Below, piece after piece: positions 1-6,984 of a stretch of 64,000 nt of DNA (within the stretch, counting starts at the first letter, position 1; every line of letters begins with the position of its first letter). Both the position numbers and the translations under genes were made by a program. The stretch lies in NCBI GenBank assembly GCA_013373375.1, contig JABXHY010000052.1, positions 1 through 64,000 of the forward strand, read 5' to 3'. The notes under the pieces were generated by a model that worked only from the letters and a program-made list of their open reading frames with translations, searched no databases and was not told the DNA's origin. This DNA comes from Gammaproteobacteria bacterium. Its GTDB lineage: Bacteria > Pseudomonadota > Gammaproteobacteria > Enterobacterales > Kangiellaceae.

Positions 1-145
1 ATAATGGGATCTTATGCTATTGAGCGATCTATACAGCATTATCAGAAAATATGATTTTTGCTCTAGCCATTGTGTTCAAAGGGCTGTAGGCTATGCGGTA
101 TGAAAAGTGAGCGGTTTATTTGCGCTCAAAGGAATATAATATACT
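1..145. other. Left edge: end of a preceding attC or attI, no gene
   Basis: No coding region is supported here. The segment must hold the recombination site whose R' box is GTTAAGT at 146. No RYYYAAC-type R'' box is visible in these bases, so it is either an attI site, a diverged attC, or an attC starting left of the window. A short hairpin pairs TGAGCG (108-113) with CGCTCA (123-128). A TATAAT (135-140) lies just before the R' box but lacks a convincing -35. Confidence 0.4.
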
Positions 146-160
146 GTTAAGTTTCTAAAT

Positions 161-619
161 ATGAAAAAGCTATTGTTATTTCCAATTATGTTTCTTCCTG
201 AAGTCGCCCTCTCATTCGATGAGTTGGCTGCGATTAATGAGCAAAAAATGGCTCAATCAGATATACGAAACTACGAGTTACTGAAGCAGAAAAAATATGA
301 ACTTCTGGAGTTCGAAATTCAGGACGAACTTCAGCGAACTGCGATGATTGCTTTGGATACAGCAAAAAAAGGGAAGACATCCTTAGAGAAAGCTTACGCT
401 ATTGAAACTCTAATGGACTTGAAGGCAATATTTAAAGAATATCCCTTAAATAAGCAACACCCTGCATTTGAATCAATGAAAGTCATTCTAAACTCAATTC
501 CTCCGCTTAAAGTCGTCCTTGAGAAGAATGATGGTACTATCGACAAAAATAAACTGAAAGAACTTAACAATAAATTGCAAAATATACAGGCAAAAGACAC
601 GCCTGAAATTTTGAATTAA
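161..619 (+). CDS. Small exported protein, cassette 1
   Basis: Predicted 152-residue protein of unknown function. The N-terminus has a lysine pair, a hydrophobic stretch to about residue 18 and a likely signal-peptidase site near Leu-Ser-Phe, so export to the periplasm is likely. The rest is charged and probably helical, rich in Lys, Glu and Leu. The start codon lies 8 bases after the R' box at 146-152, with no evident ribosome binding site, as is common for first genes of cassettes. The last 58 bases, including the stop, are part of the attC site at 562-628, so the C-terminal residues are encoded by the recombination hairpin. I do not recognise a family. Confidence 0.7.
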   Translation: MKKLLLFPIMFLPEVALSFDELAAINEQKMAQSDIRNYELLKQKKYELLEFEIQDELQRTAMIALDTAKKGKTSLEKAYAIETLMDLKAIFKEYPLNKQHPAFESMKVILNSIPPLKVVLEKNDGTIDKNKLKELNNKLQNIQAKDTPEILN

Positions 620-628
620 ACGTTATGG
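562..628 (+). other. attC site closing cassette 1
   Basis: R'' box ACTTAAC (562-568) is the reverse complement of GTTAAGT at 146. The arms CAAAAT/ATTTTG (578-583 and 608-613) and CAGGC/GCCTG (587-591 and 601-605) form an imperfect hairpin with a bulge between them. The R' box GTTATGG (622-628) opens the next cassette; strand exchange would fall after G622. The total of 67 bases is within the usual attC size range. Confidence 0.8.
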
Positions 629-1116
629 CAAAGAAACAAATGAAAATTGGTGACTTAAATTACATGGAAGGTAACAAAGCGGTTGCTCAAGCGTTGTTAC
701 TATACTATCACCTAGCTAGAGAAGGTTGTTTCTCTGGAGATGAAACGGTTTATATAGATCCAGAAACTTTCGATGGTTTTAGATATTTAGACGTAGTAGT
801 TGAAGATAATTATAATCCTGAAATCAACGAAAAATTTCTTAGAGAAGCTGCAATTATATTTATACTCTGTGACTTGAATGATGAAATAACAGAGCATGAT
901 GATTCATTCCATTATGCTGAGATCACTAAGAAAGCTATTGCAAAACACAAAGAAGGTCTGATGACGGCAGTTTCAGAAATAGATGTCATCTTTAGTTTAT
1001 TGGATAGTGACGAGGCTAATTTCGATTTCTCGAAATATAATGAAGTCTTGAGGGAAATATATGACAAATATATTTTTGGTTTTTTTAAGCAACTTGCAAA
1101 CGCGAAGCAGCCATAA
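625..1116 (+). CDS. Small acidic cytoplasmic protein, cassette 2
   Basis: Predicted 163-residue acidic protein without a signal peptide or membrane segment and with no family I recognise. The start codon lies inside the R' core of the preceding attC (the ATG of GTTATGG), so the recombination event itself supplies the context of translation initiation. No ribosome binding site is visible upstream; an alternative in-frame ATG is at 640. The stop codon falls in the R'' box of the following attC at 1111-1117. The gene therefore fills its cassette almost exactly, typical of integron cassettes. Function unknown. Confidence 0.75.
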   Translation: MAKKQMKIGDLNYMEGNKAVAQALLLYYHLAREGCFSGDETVYIDPETFDGFRYLDVVVEDNYNPEINEKFLREAAIIFILCDLNDEITEHDDSFHYAEITKKAIAKHKEGLMTAVSEIDVIFSLLDSDEANFDFSKYNEVLREIYDKYIFGFFKQLANAKQP

Positions 1117-1185
1117 CAAAACGTTGTTTCAGATTATTAACAGTCGCTTCACTCCTGTTGAAATCTGAAAAACTAGGTGTTAACC
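1111..1185 (+). other. attC site closing cassette 2
   Basis: R'' box CCATAAC (1111-1117) is the exact reverse complement of GTTATGG at 622. A long imperfect hairpin follows: TTTCAGATT and AACAG on the left arm pair with CTGTT and AATCTGAAA-like sequence on the right arm (about 1127-1143 and 1155-1170), with an 11-base loop and mismatches. The R' box GTTAACC (1179-1185) opens the next cassette. It deviates from GTTRRRY at one position. The 75-base length is normal. Confidence 0.85.
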
Positions 1186-1857
1186 TTACTTCCCTCTTTT
1201 CAGGTTCTGCAAATAATCTATAAGCTCATGGATATGAGTAGATGGATTATCAGTGTGATTTTTAAGAGATTGCTTTAGTGCTCTCTCTGCGTTGTTTTTG
1301 GCAAATTCGATATTAGGTAGTAAATCGGAAAATACTTTTTCTCTGCCCTTTGTATACTTGGGATAAAACTGTTCAAGCTCTTTTATAACGGTATTCGCTA
1401 TACTGAGTGTTCCAGTTGCCGCATAAGGTTTAGTAGTAAAACTGAAGTGAAGTAATAACCAGTATTCAAAACATGGAACAGAGGTGGCGGCATAAAAAAT
1501 ATTCTTGTGCTTTTTACTAGAGATTCTACTTATAGCTTGCTCATAAGTGTCATGGGAATCTCTATCAAATACACAATATACTCGATCATAGGGGTCTCCT
1601 TTCTTTTCTTCGGCTTCCCAAAGTTCTTTGGCTCTATTGAACACGCTTATTGGACTCGACCCGCATGATCCATCTATTTCCACGTTTGCGGTATTCAATC
1701 TATAGCACTGGATAGCTTCATTAAAATAATTAGGTTCCGTTTTCTCTCCTTCGCAAACTATAAGTACTTTTTCATAGGGGGCTCGCTTAGCGGCTCGTCT
1801 TTCGAGAACAGATGCTTTTTTAGCTTTACGCTTATGGAATAAATCTTCAGACCCCAT
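1186..1857 (-). CDS. rloB: RloB family protein (TOPRIM-like), partner of RloA
   Basis: A 223-residue protein resembling the RloB family. Family marks seen: the KVLIVCEGEKTEPNYF stretch near the N-terminus with its acidic Glu, the CVFDRDSH acidic motif about 75 residues later, and a conserved FEYWLLLHF stretch. These resemble a TOPRIM nuclease-like fold with acidic metal-binding residues. The start chosen is the ATG at 1857, which overlaps the end of rloA by 11 bases and begins MGSEDLFHKRK; the longer frame to 1932 runs in a hydrophobic shadow of rloA. The stop codon abuts the R' box at 1179-1185. The pair is transcribed against the direction of the cassette array. RloB proteins occur with AAA ATPases in restriction and abortive-infection loci (for example the AbiL-like arrangement), so an anti-phage effector role is likely but unproven. 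Confidence 0.8.
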   Translation of the reverse strand: MGSEDLFHKRKAKKASVLERRAAKRAPYEKVLIVCEGEKTEPNYFNEAIQCYRLNTANVEIDGSCGSSPISVFNRAKELWEAEEKKGDPYDRVYCVFDRDSHDTYEQAISRISSKKHKNIFYAATSVPCFEYWLLLHFSFTTKPYAATGTLSIANTVIKELEQFYPKYTKGREKVFSDLLPNIEFAKNNAERALKQSLKNHTDNPSTHIHELIDYLQNLKRGK

Positions 1858-3136
1858 TTTTATTGGCTTCCAGATCGAAAGTTCTGACAAAAGGAAGAGC
1901 GCCATACCTACCAGACAAATACCCAAGACCAATATTTTCTCTGTCTTTTCTTGGGCTAAAGTCGGTTAACGGGTATAACGATGTTGCTTGTTGATCATCT
2001 TTCTCGCAGAACCAAATTTGATCTCTTCTGAAATTATCCTGGCTTAAAATCCATGTTTCGTGTGTGGTAAAAATTAGTTGCGCATTTTTGGGGTTTGTTT
2101 TACTGCTATGAAAAAGGCTTACTAAGTACTGAACCATCTTTGGGTGGAGATTGTCATGAAGTTCATCAATTACTAAAACGTAGCCATTTTTAAGTACATC
2201 TAACCATGGTCCTGCAAACGAAAAAAACTTTTGTGTGCCGTCAGATTCCTCCTCGAAATCTAATGGAATCAAGCTACCACTTTCAGTTTTGTGGATTGTT
2301 TTGATGTCAATAAGCTCTTTGCCTTTCATCTCCTTAATCAGTTTTTCTCTTACGGAAGCTGGGAAGTCATCGGGCAAGGTATCTGGGTCGAACTTTTCTT
2401 TATCAATTCTAATGTCATGAATATCAAAGTCAGCAGCTCTTAAAAATTCTAAAACTTGAGCTCTAGTATTTTCTTTATCGCAAAGTGAAGCGGTAAATCC
2501 AGGCCCCCAACCTCCAACATTGGCCGGTCTTAGCACTTCTTTAAACCAGTTAAAGACAGGCTTGAGCTGATCGCTATTCAATTGAATTGCAGTAGAAAGA
2601 AAGAGAGCATTTTTTCTAGTTGCAGCTTGCCATACCGATTTCTGCCCTAATAGATAATCACTAAATTTGTATTCCGAAACGTTTTTATTTTTATTGAAAG
2701 CTCTCGAGTACCACCTCTGTGGTCGACCTTTGGGGTACGCAATAAGCCACTCCTCAGTAATTTGTGCTTTGTTTGCACAAAAACCAAACTGGTATCTGAT
2801 CCCTTCACTAATAAAGACAATCTCAAACTCAGTAGGCTCAGAGGCCCAAGTTTCACTAAATAGAAAAGGTGTTACCGGAATATCATCCCCTTCTTGCTGA
2901 GAAGACGCAGAATTTCGAACGATTGATTCCATATCCATCATTGCTCGAATAATGTTCGATTTTCCGGCAGCATTTGCCCCATAAATTGCAGCAGAGCGTA
3001 ATAGAGCAATGCTTCCAGGTGTCTCCGGTAAAAAGCTATTCGTATTCTCCAGCTCGTTACCTTTGGCTTTAACCATACTAAAAGACTGCCTTTCCTTAAT
3101 GGATCGGTAGTTTTTGACTGTAAACTCAATAAGCAT
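1847..3136 (-). CDS. rloA: AAA ATPase RloA-like (AAA15/21, ABC/OLD-type), defence partner
   Basis: A 429-residue SMC/ABC-like ATPase. The N-terminus MLIEFTVKNYRSIKE is typical of AAA15/AAA21 proteins. The Walker A is GANAAGKS (residues 53-60). An ESDGTQK signature-like motif lies near residue 296, followed by Walker B LVIDELHDNLHP and a later FTTHE H-loop. Length is normal for RloA. Translation is coupled to rloB through an 11-base overlap. AAAGGGG lies 4 bases before the ATG and a perfect -35 TTGACA lies upstream (see 3146-3176). In known two-gene systems the ATPase senses infection or nucleic acid and controls the nuclease-like partner; here that is inference from family and arrangement. 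The pair is the whole content of one large cassette of about 2.1 kb. Confidence 0.85.
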   Translation of the reverse strand: MLIEFTVKNYRSIKERQSFSMVKAKGNELENTNSFLPETPGSIALLRSAAIYGANAAGKSNIIRAMMDMESIVRNSASSQQEGDDIPVTPFLFSETWASEPTEFEIVFISEGIRYQFGFCANKAQITEEWLIAYPKGRPQRWYSRAFNKNKNVSEYKFSDYLLGQKSVWQAATRKNALFLSTAIQLNSDQLKPVFNWFKEVLRPANVGGWGPGFTASLCDKENTRAQVLEFLRAADFDIHDIRIDKEKFDPDTLPDDFPASVREKLIKEMKGKELIDIKTIHKTESGSLIPLDFEEESDGTQKFFSFAGPWLDVLKNGYVLVIDELHDNLHPKMVQYLVSLFHSSKTNPKNAQLIFTTHETWILSQDNFRRDQIWFCEKDDQQATSLYPLTDFSPRKDRENIGLGYLSGRYGALPFVRTFDLEANKNGV

Positions 3137-3145
3137 TAAAACCCC

Positions 3146-3176
3146 TTTAGGGTGTAGATATGGAAAATATTGTCAA
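3146..3176 (-). promoter_or_regulatory. Candidate promoter of rloAB inside the cassette
   Basis: On the minus strand a perfect TTGACA (3176 down to 3171) lies about 35 bases upstream of the rloA start, followed after about 17 bases by a poor -10 (ACCCTA-like). A strong ribosome binding site AAAGGGG stands just before the ATG. Reverse-oriented cassette genes cannot use the integron promoter, so an internal promoter is expected. The -10 is weak, so confidence is limited. Confidence 0.4.
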
Positions 3177-3254
3177 TAATAGGCCTAAAACAACCAGCTG
3201 TCATGGATTTAATGCGATATATGGGATAATTGTGGCAAAAAACTCCTCATAAAA

Positions 3255-3327
3255 GGTTAACAAGGCGCTGCAGTCGGACAAATTTTACGCTAAGCTCCAA
3301 ATTTGCCGCTGTTTTTGTGCGTTATAT
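3255..3327 (+). other. attC site closing the rloAB cassette
   Basis: R'' box GGTTAAC (3255-3261) is the exact reverse complement of GTTAACC at 1179, 2.1 kb away. The inner arms pair CAG, CGG and CAAATTT (about 3272-3289) with AAATTTG, CCG and CTG (about 3300-3312), leaving single extrahelical bases as in typical attC bottom-strand folds. The R' box GTTATAT (3321-3327) opens the last cassette. Confidence 0.85.
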
Positions 3328-3378
3328 AATTGATACTTTTGCTATAAGCTTAATTAATCAGTTTACGTAAATTTTTTC

Positions 3379-3810
3379 ATGCATTTAAAAAAATATCTCT
3401 CATTTAAATTTGGAAATCATACGGACTCTCTTCCAAGTATTCTTTACATGCTAAAAGCGTCCTTTTTTGCTCCCTCCTTTAGGAGATTTTGGCAAAACTG
3501 GAATCCATTATGGAGTTACTTCCTTACGTATTATCTATATAAACCTTTGAGTAAAATTTTTTCAAAAAGCTTATCAATCATTTTAACATTTACCATAAGT
3601 GGGTTTTTACATGATTGTGTGGCTATGCTTTTAATACATAAACCTTCTTATAAAATGACTTTTCTTTTCTTTCTTTTTTCAGTTTTGGTTTTAATTGAAA
3701 AGGCACTGAACTTCAATGTTTCAACTATTCCTAAATATTTTAGACCAGTTTACCATTCAGCTCTTATTACGCTGTGTGCTCTTCTAGTATTTGCAGGTAA
3801 AATTATATAA
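3379..3810 (+). CDS. Short MBOAT-like integral membrane protein, cassette 4
   Basis: A 143-residue basic membrane protein. The segment with FRRFWQNWNPLWSYFLTYYLYKPL followed by a hydrophobic helix ending GFLHDC resembles the active-site portion of membrane-bound O-acyltransferases (MBOAT), including the His of the LHD motif. Three or four hydrophobic segments are visible. At 143 residues it is much shorter than full MBOAT enzymes of about 400-500, so it is either a minimal family relative or a fragment. The start is 52 bases after the R' box; an in-frame ATG context is weak. The stop codon lies inside the R'' box ATATAAC. The MBOAT link is by motif resemblance only; acyltransferase activity is not established. 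Confidence 0.6.
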   Translation: MHLKKYLSFKFGNHTDSLPSILYMLKASFFAPSFRRFWQNWNPLWSYFLTYYLYKPLSKIFSKSLSIILTFTISGFLHDCVAMLLIHKPSYKMTFLFFLFSVLVLIEKALNFNVSTIPKYFRPVYHSALITLCALLVFAGKII

Positions 3811-3987
3811 CAAAGTTTTCAAACTGGCAGTATTCGCGAAAAATCCTATTCATTAGACCTATCTAGTATTAACTTATAAAAAAATCAACGCTGTTCGTAT
3901 GCGGCTCAAAAATTTAGCCGAAAATAGTTAGCAATAAAATATATACATGAATATTTTATGTCACGACTTAAAGTTAAATTGTTAGGT
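3805..3987 (+). other. Terminal, atypical attC site (extent uncertain)
   Basis: R'' box ATATAAC (3805-3811), followed by AAAG as in the other sites, is the exact reverse complement of GTTATAT at 3321. The matching R' end is unclear: GTTAGGT at 3981-3987 fits GTTRRRY but makes a 183-base site, longer than usual; GTTAGCA at 3927-3933 would make 129 bases but fits the consensus less well. A hairpin CGGCT/AGCCG sits at 3902-3920. The site may be degenerate, as the last site of an array often is. Confidence 0.5.
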
Positions 3988-3999
3988 TTTTAATTACCT

Positions 4000-5292
4000 T
4001 TAAGACGGATCGCCTTCTAACCACTCGATAATTTTTTCAATCCCCAATACACAGTTGCCACCATATTGAATCGCGAAATGCTCGTCGAGCTCTTGATCGA
4101 GTGGAACTTGTTCTGCCGCCATAAGTGCTTTCGCGCCATCGAAATCCACAAAAGCAATTCGTGTGGTAAGTTCTGTATTTGGGCGTCCAAAAGATTCACC
4201 CGGTAACATAGCCACACCCGTTTCTTCGAGTATACGTTCGCATAAATCTGCACTATTCGAGATACCTCTCTCTGCTAATGAATTTCGAAACGGCTCAAAA
4301 TTTGGGAAAATATAAAAGGCACCATCGGGCATGGCAATATCGAATCCTGCGGTTTGCATTCTAGTAATGATAGCGGTTGCAAGTGCTTTTAGAATTCGAC
4401 GGCTATTCGTTAAGTAGCGTTCGATTTCTAACCCACCCATAAAAGCTCTTACCGCCGCGTATTGAATTGGGGCAGAAGTGGAAGTGTAAGTTTCGCTGGC
4501 GACGGTTGCCATGGCTTTCATCAACCATTCCAGATTGCTCGGAAAGGCAAAGGTTCCTAAACGCCAACCACCAGCACCACACCATTTACTTAGACCTGAG
4601 CTGATGATTGTACCTTCAGGATAGAACTCAGCTATCGATTTATGATTGCCATCGTAATCCAGCTCGCCATAAATTTCGTCGGATAGAACAAGCACTTTGT
4701 ATTTTTTTAGTTTTCGCGCAAGCGCTTTCAAATCTTTTTCTTGATAACTGTATCCGTGTGGATTTGCTGGATAATTTAGAATAAGTAATCGTGGTTTATC
4801 GGGATCTTTTTCACATAACCTTTCGATACTGTCTGGTGTGACTTGCCATTTATATTTTTCTTCTGTGGGTAACCAATGAATGTGTCGTCCAATAATGTGA
4901 GCCTGCGGTGCGTAAGACACCCAGCTCGGTGTCGGTATGACTAAGTCCCCGTAATAAACGAGCTGTAAGATGAACATAAGTTCTTTTGATCCCGGGCCAA
5001 TTAATATGTGGTCCGGTGATGTCGCAATACCTTGTCGGTGGTGGTATTGAGCAACTGCACTTCGTAATGCACGCAAACCCGATACAGGAAGATAGTCTTT
5101 TTGATGAGCATTAACCTTTAACTCGTCTTCTACCACTTGTGGCACAGGAAAAGGACTTTGGCCCAGTCCAAGCTTTATAACTTGCTTACCTTGACGGATT
5201 AATTCGTTGCTTCGCTCATTTATGGCGAGAGTTGCCGACAGTGGAAGGCCTCGAACGTTTAAATTTAAATGAACGCCTGGCTGTTTTTTCAT
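4000..5292 (-). CDS. PLP-dependent class I/II aminotransferase
   Basis: A 430-residue fold-type I aminotransferase acting in the cytoplasm. Seen: the N-terminal KLGLGQSPFPVP substrate loop, LNYPANPHG (the NPxxP/G asparagine region), LVLSDEIYGELDY with the PLP-binding Asp and Tyr, and SGLSKWCGAGGWRLG with the PLP-lysine. Length is normal for the family. Substrate is not deducible; the C-terminal part with EETGVAMLPGESFG is the usual small domain. Both ATG and context support the start at 5292. It lies immediately beyond the last integron site and runs toward it, so it probably marks the chromosomal flank of the array rather than a cassette: no ACCTAAC box follows it. Confidence 0.88.
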   Translation of the reverse strand: MKKQPGVHLNLNVRGLPLSATLAINERSNELIRQGKQVIKLGLGQSPFPVPQVVEDELKVNAHQKDYLPVSGLRALRSAVAQYHHRQGIATSPDHILIGPGSKELMFILQLVYYGDLVIPTPSWVSYAPQAHIIGRHIHWLPTEEKYKWQVTPDSIERLCEKDPDKPRLLILNYPANPHGYSYQEKDLKALARKLKKYKVLVLSDEIYGELDYDGNHKSIAEFYPEGTIISSGLSKWCGAGGWRLGTFAFPSNLEWLMKAMATVASETYTSTSAPIQYAAVRAFMGGLEIERYLTNSRRILKALATAIITRMQTAGFDIAMPDGAFYIFPNFEPFRNSLAERGISNSADLCERILEETGVAMLPGESFGRPNTELTTRIAFVDFDGAKALMAAEQVPLDQELDEHFAIQYGGNCVLGIEKIIEWLEGDPS

Positions 5293-5424
5293 GAAATATT
5301 GTTCCTTTTATTGTCATATTCATGAGACGCAACGGTCACACTATCTCATTAAGCTAATGCTTGTTATTCAGACCTTTACTTTACAACAAGCACCATTAAT
5401 GCGCACAATAAAATTGGAGGTAGT

Positions 5425-6687
5425 ATGAAAGCGATCATAGGTCTCATTTTAATTACTCTGTTAGGTAGCATAGAAGTTGATGCTAGTAAGAATCAAGTTA
5501 ACGCAAAAATTAGTCATCAGCAAAAATTCAAAACATACCTAAATGAACTTGGTCCGCGTCCGTTTTATTTACTTAATGATATGGATGATGGTGATTTAAA
5601 GTCAGCACTGCAGCGATGTGAAAACCGTTATTTTTATAAGAAAACCGATTTTTCCATTGGGCATCGTGGCGCACCTTTGCAATTTCCCGAGCATACTGAA
5701 GAGTCTTATCGGGCCGCCGCAAAAATGGGCGCAGGAGTGATTGAGTGTGATGTTACTTTTACCAAAGACCGAGAATTAGTTTGTCGACATTCACAATGCG
5801 ATTTACACACAACAACTAATATTTTGGCAATTCCAGAACTTGCCGCGAAATGTTCGGATCCTTTTGTTCCTGCAAATCCTCTCACTGGAACCAAAGCTTC
5901 TGCAAAATGTTGTACTAGCGATATTACTTTAACAGAGTTTAAGCAGTTGTGCGGAAAGATGGATACCAGTAATCCTGATGCTGAAAATGTTGCCGATTAT
6001 TTAAAAGGAACGGCGAGTTTTCGTACCGATTTGTATTCACACTGCGGAACAGTATTGTCACATAAAGAAAGCATATCGCTATTTAATTCCTTAGGGGTAA
6101 AAATGACGCCTGAACTAAAAGCTCCGCAAGTCGATATGCCATTTGAAGGTGAGTACTCGCAACAAGATTACGCTCAGCAAATGATTAATGAATACAAACA
6201 ACTGCGTGTGAATCCAAAACGTGTATTTGCTCAATCGTTTAATTTAGACGACGTTAAATATTGGGTTGATAATGAGCCTCGGTTTGGTCGTCAAGCGGTG
6301 TATCTGGACGATAGAGTGTATAACCAAACGGGCTTCACTCCTTCATTAGCAGACATGATGAGCTTAAAGCAGCAAGGCGTTGAAATTGTTGCTCCACCTA
6401 TGTGGGCATTAATAACTCTGGATGAACACAACAATATTGTGCCATCCAATTATGCAAAACTGGCGAAAAAAGCTGGGCTGGACATAATTACCTGGACGCT
6501 TGAGCGTGATGGGCCATTGGGAACTGGCGGTGGTTGGTATCATCAGTCAGTGTCGAATGTTATTAATAATGATGGCGATACCTTTAATGTGTTGCACGTG
6601 TTGGCGCAGGACGTTGGTGTTTTAGGTGTGTTTTCTGATTGGCCAGCAACCACCAGTTACTACGCAAATTGTATGAATCTTAAATAG
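5425..6687 (+). CDS. Exported glycerophosphodiester phosphodiesterase-like protein
   Basis: A 420-residue protein with a signal peptide (hydrophobic to about residue 15, then VDAS) and a GDPD TIM-barrel. Catalytic-type residues seen are His80-Arg81-Gly in GHRGAP, Glu89 in the PEHTEES stretch, Glu107 and Asp109 in VIECDV, and His122. Homologous enzymes hydrolyse glycerophosphodiesters to glycerol-3-phosphate and an alcohol in the periplasm. A Cys-rich insertion between the N-terminal motifs and the barrel core (Cys at about 120, 125, 142, 162, 163, 177 and 210) is notable and suggests disulfides. GGAGG lies before the ATG. Not linked to a glp gene here. Substrate is unknown. Confidence 0.85.
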   Translation: MKAIIGLILITLLGSIEVDASKNQVNAKISHQQKFKTYLNELGPRPFYLLNDMDDGDLKSALQRCENRYFYKKTDFSIGHRGAPLQFPEHTEESYRAAAKMGAGVIECDVTFTKDRELVCRHSQCDLHTTTNILAIPELAAKCSDPFVPANPLTGTKASAKCCTSDITLTEFKQLCGKMDTSNPDAENVADYLKGTASFRTDLYSHCGTVLSHKESISLFNSLGVKMTPELKAPQVDMPFEGEYSQQDYAQQMINEYKQLRVNPKRVFAQSFNLDDVKYWVDNEPRFGRQAVYLDDRVYNQTGFTPSLADMMSLKQQGVEIVAPPMWALITLDEHNNIVPSNYAKLAKKAGLDIITWTLERDGPLGTGGGWYHQSVSNVINNDGDTFNVLHVLAQDVGVLGVFSDWPATTSYYANCMNLK

Positions 6688-6984
6688 ATATCCGCTTACT
6701 AGGTTAAGACTTTCTCACCGAAAGAAACGATTCAAAAGACCACCGAAAGATAGTAGCTGTCGAAGGAATGACCGCTGCTATTTTCATTTCTATTTGCTTC
6801 AAGTAAACCTTACCACTCGAGTTGATTGATTAAAGCAGTAAATCAAAGCTCCTCGCGAAAGCTTTTTTATAATTCATTATATTAAATCAGTCTCTTAAAA
6901 CTTGCTGATCCAACAGTCATCTCAGTGGGTAGATGTGTATTTCTCGATTTGTGATTTTCATCCGTAATCTCGTGTGACTGACTT

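Larger units (their letters stand above)
146..3987 (+). mobile_element. Integron gene-cassette array, four cassettes (distal end)
   Basis: Four head-to-tail segments obey the integron cassette rule: the R' box that opens a cassette is the exact reverse complement of the R'' box of the attC that closes it. Pairs are GTTAAGT at 146 with ACTTAAC at 562, GTTATGG at 622 with CCATAAC at 1111, GTTAACC at 1179 with GGTTAAC at 3255, and GTTATAT at 3321 with ATATAAC at 3805. Three of the four closing sites contain a clear imperfect hairpin with unpaired bases. Orientation (R'' left, R' right) puts the integrase and attI to the left, outside the window. No integrase gene is visible here. The next R'' expected (ACCTAAC) is not found beyond 3987, so the array probably ends there. 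The 7-mer matches are seen directly; that this is a functional integron is inferred. Confidence 0.85.

Noticed and set aside
1186-1932. Longer RloB start at 1932
   Set aside because: The extra N-terminus is a hydrophobic read-through of the rloA 3' end; the ATG at 1857 overlaps rloA by 11 bases and fits the family.
3881-3933. Separate mini attC (AATCAAC to GTTAGCA)
   Set aside because: The boxes are not complementary to each other and the length is below the normal minimum; the CGGCT/AGCCG hairpin is more likely part of the terminal site.
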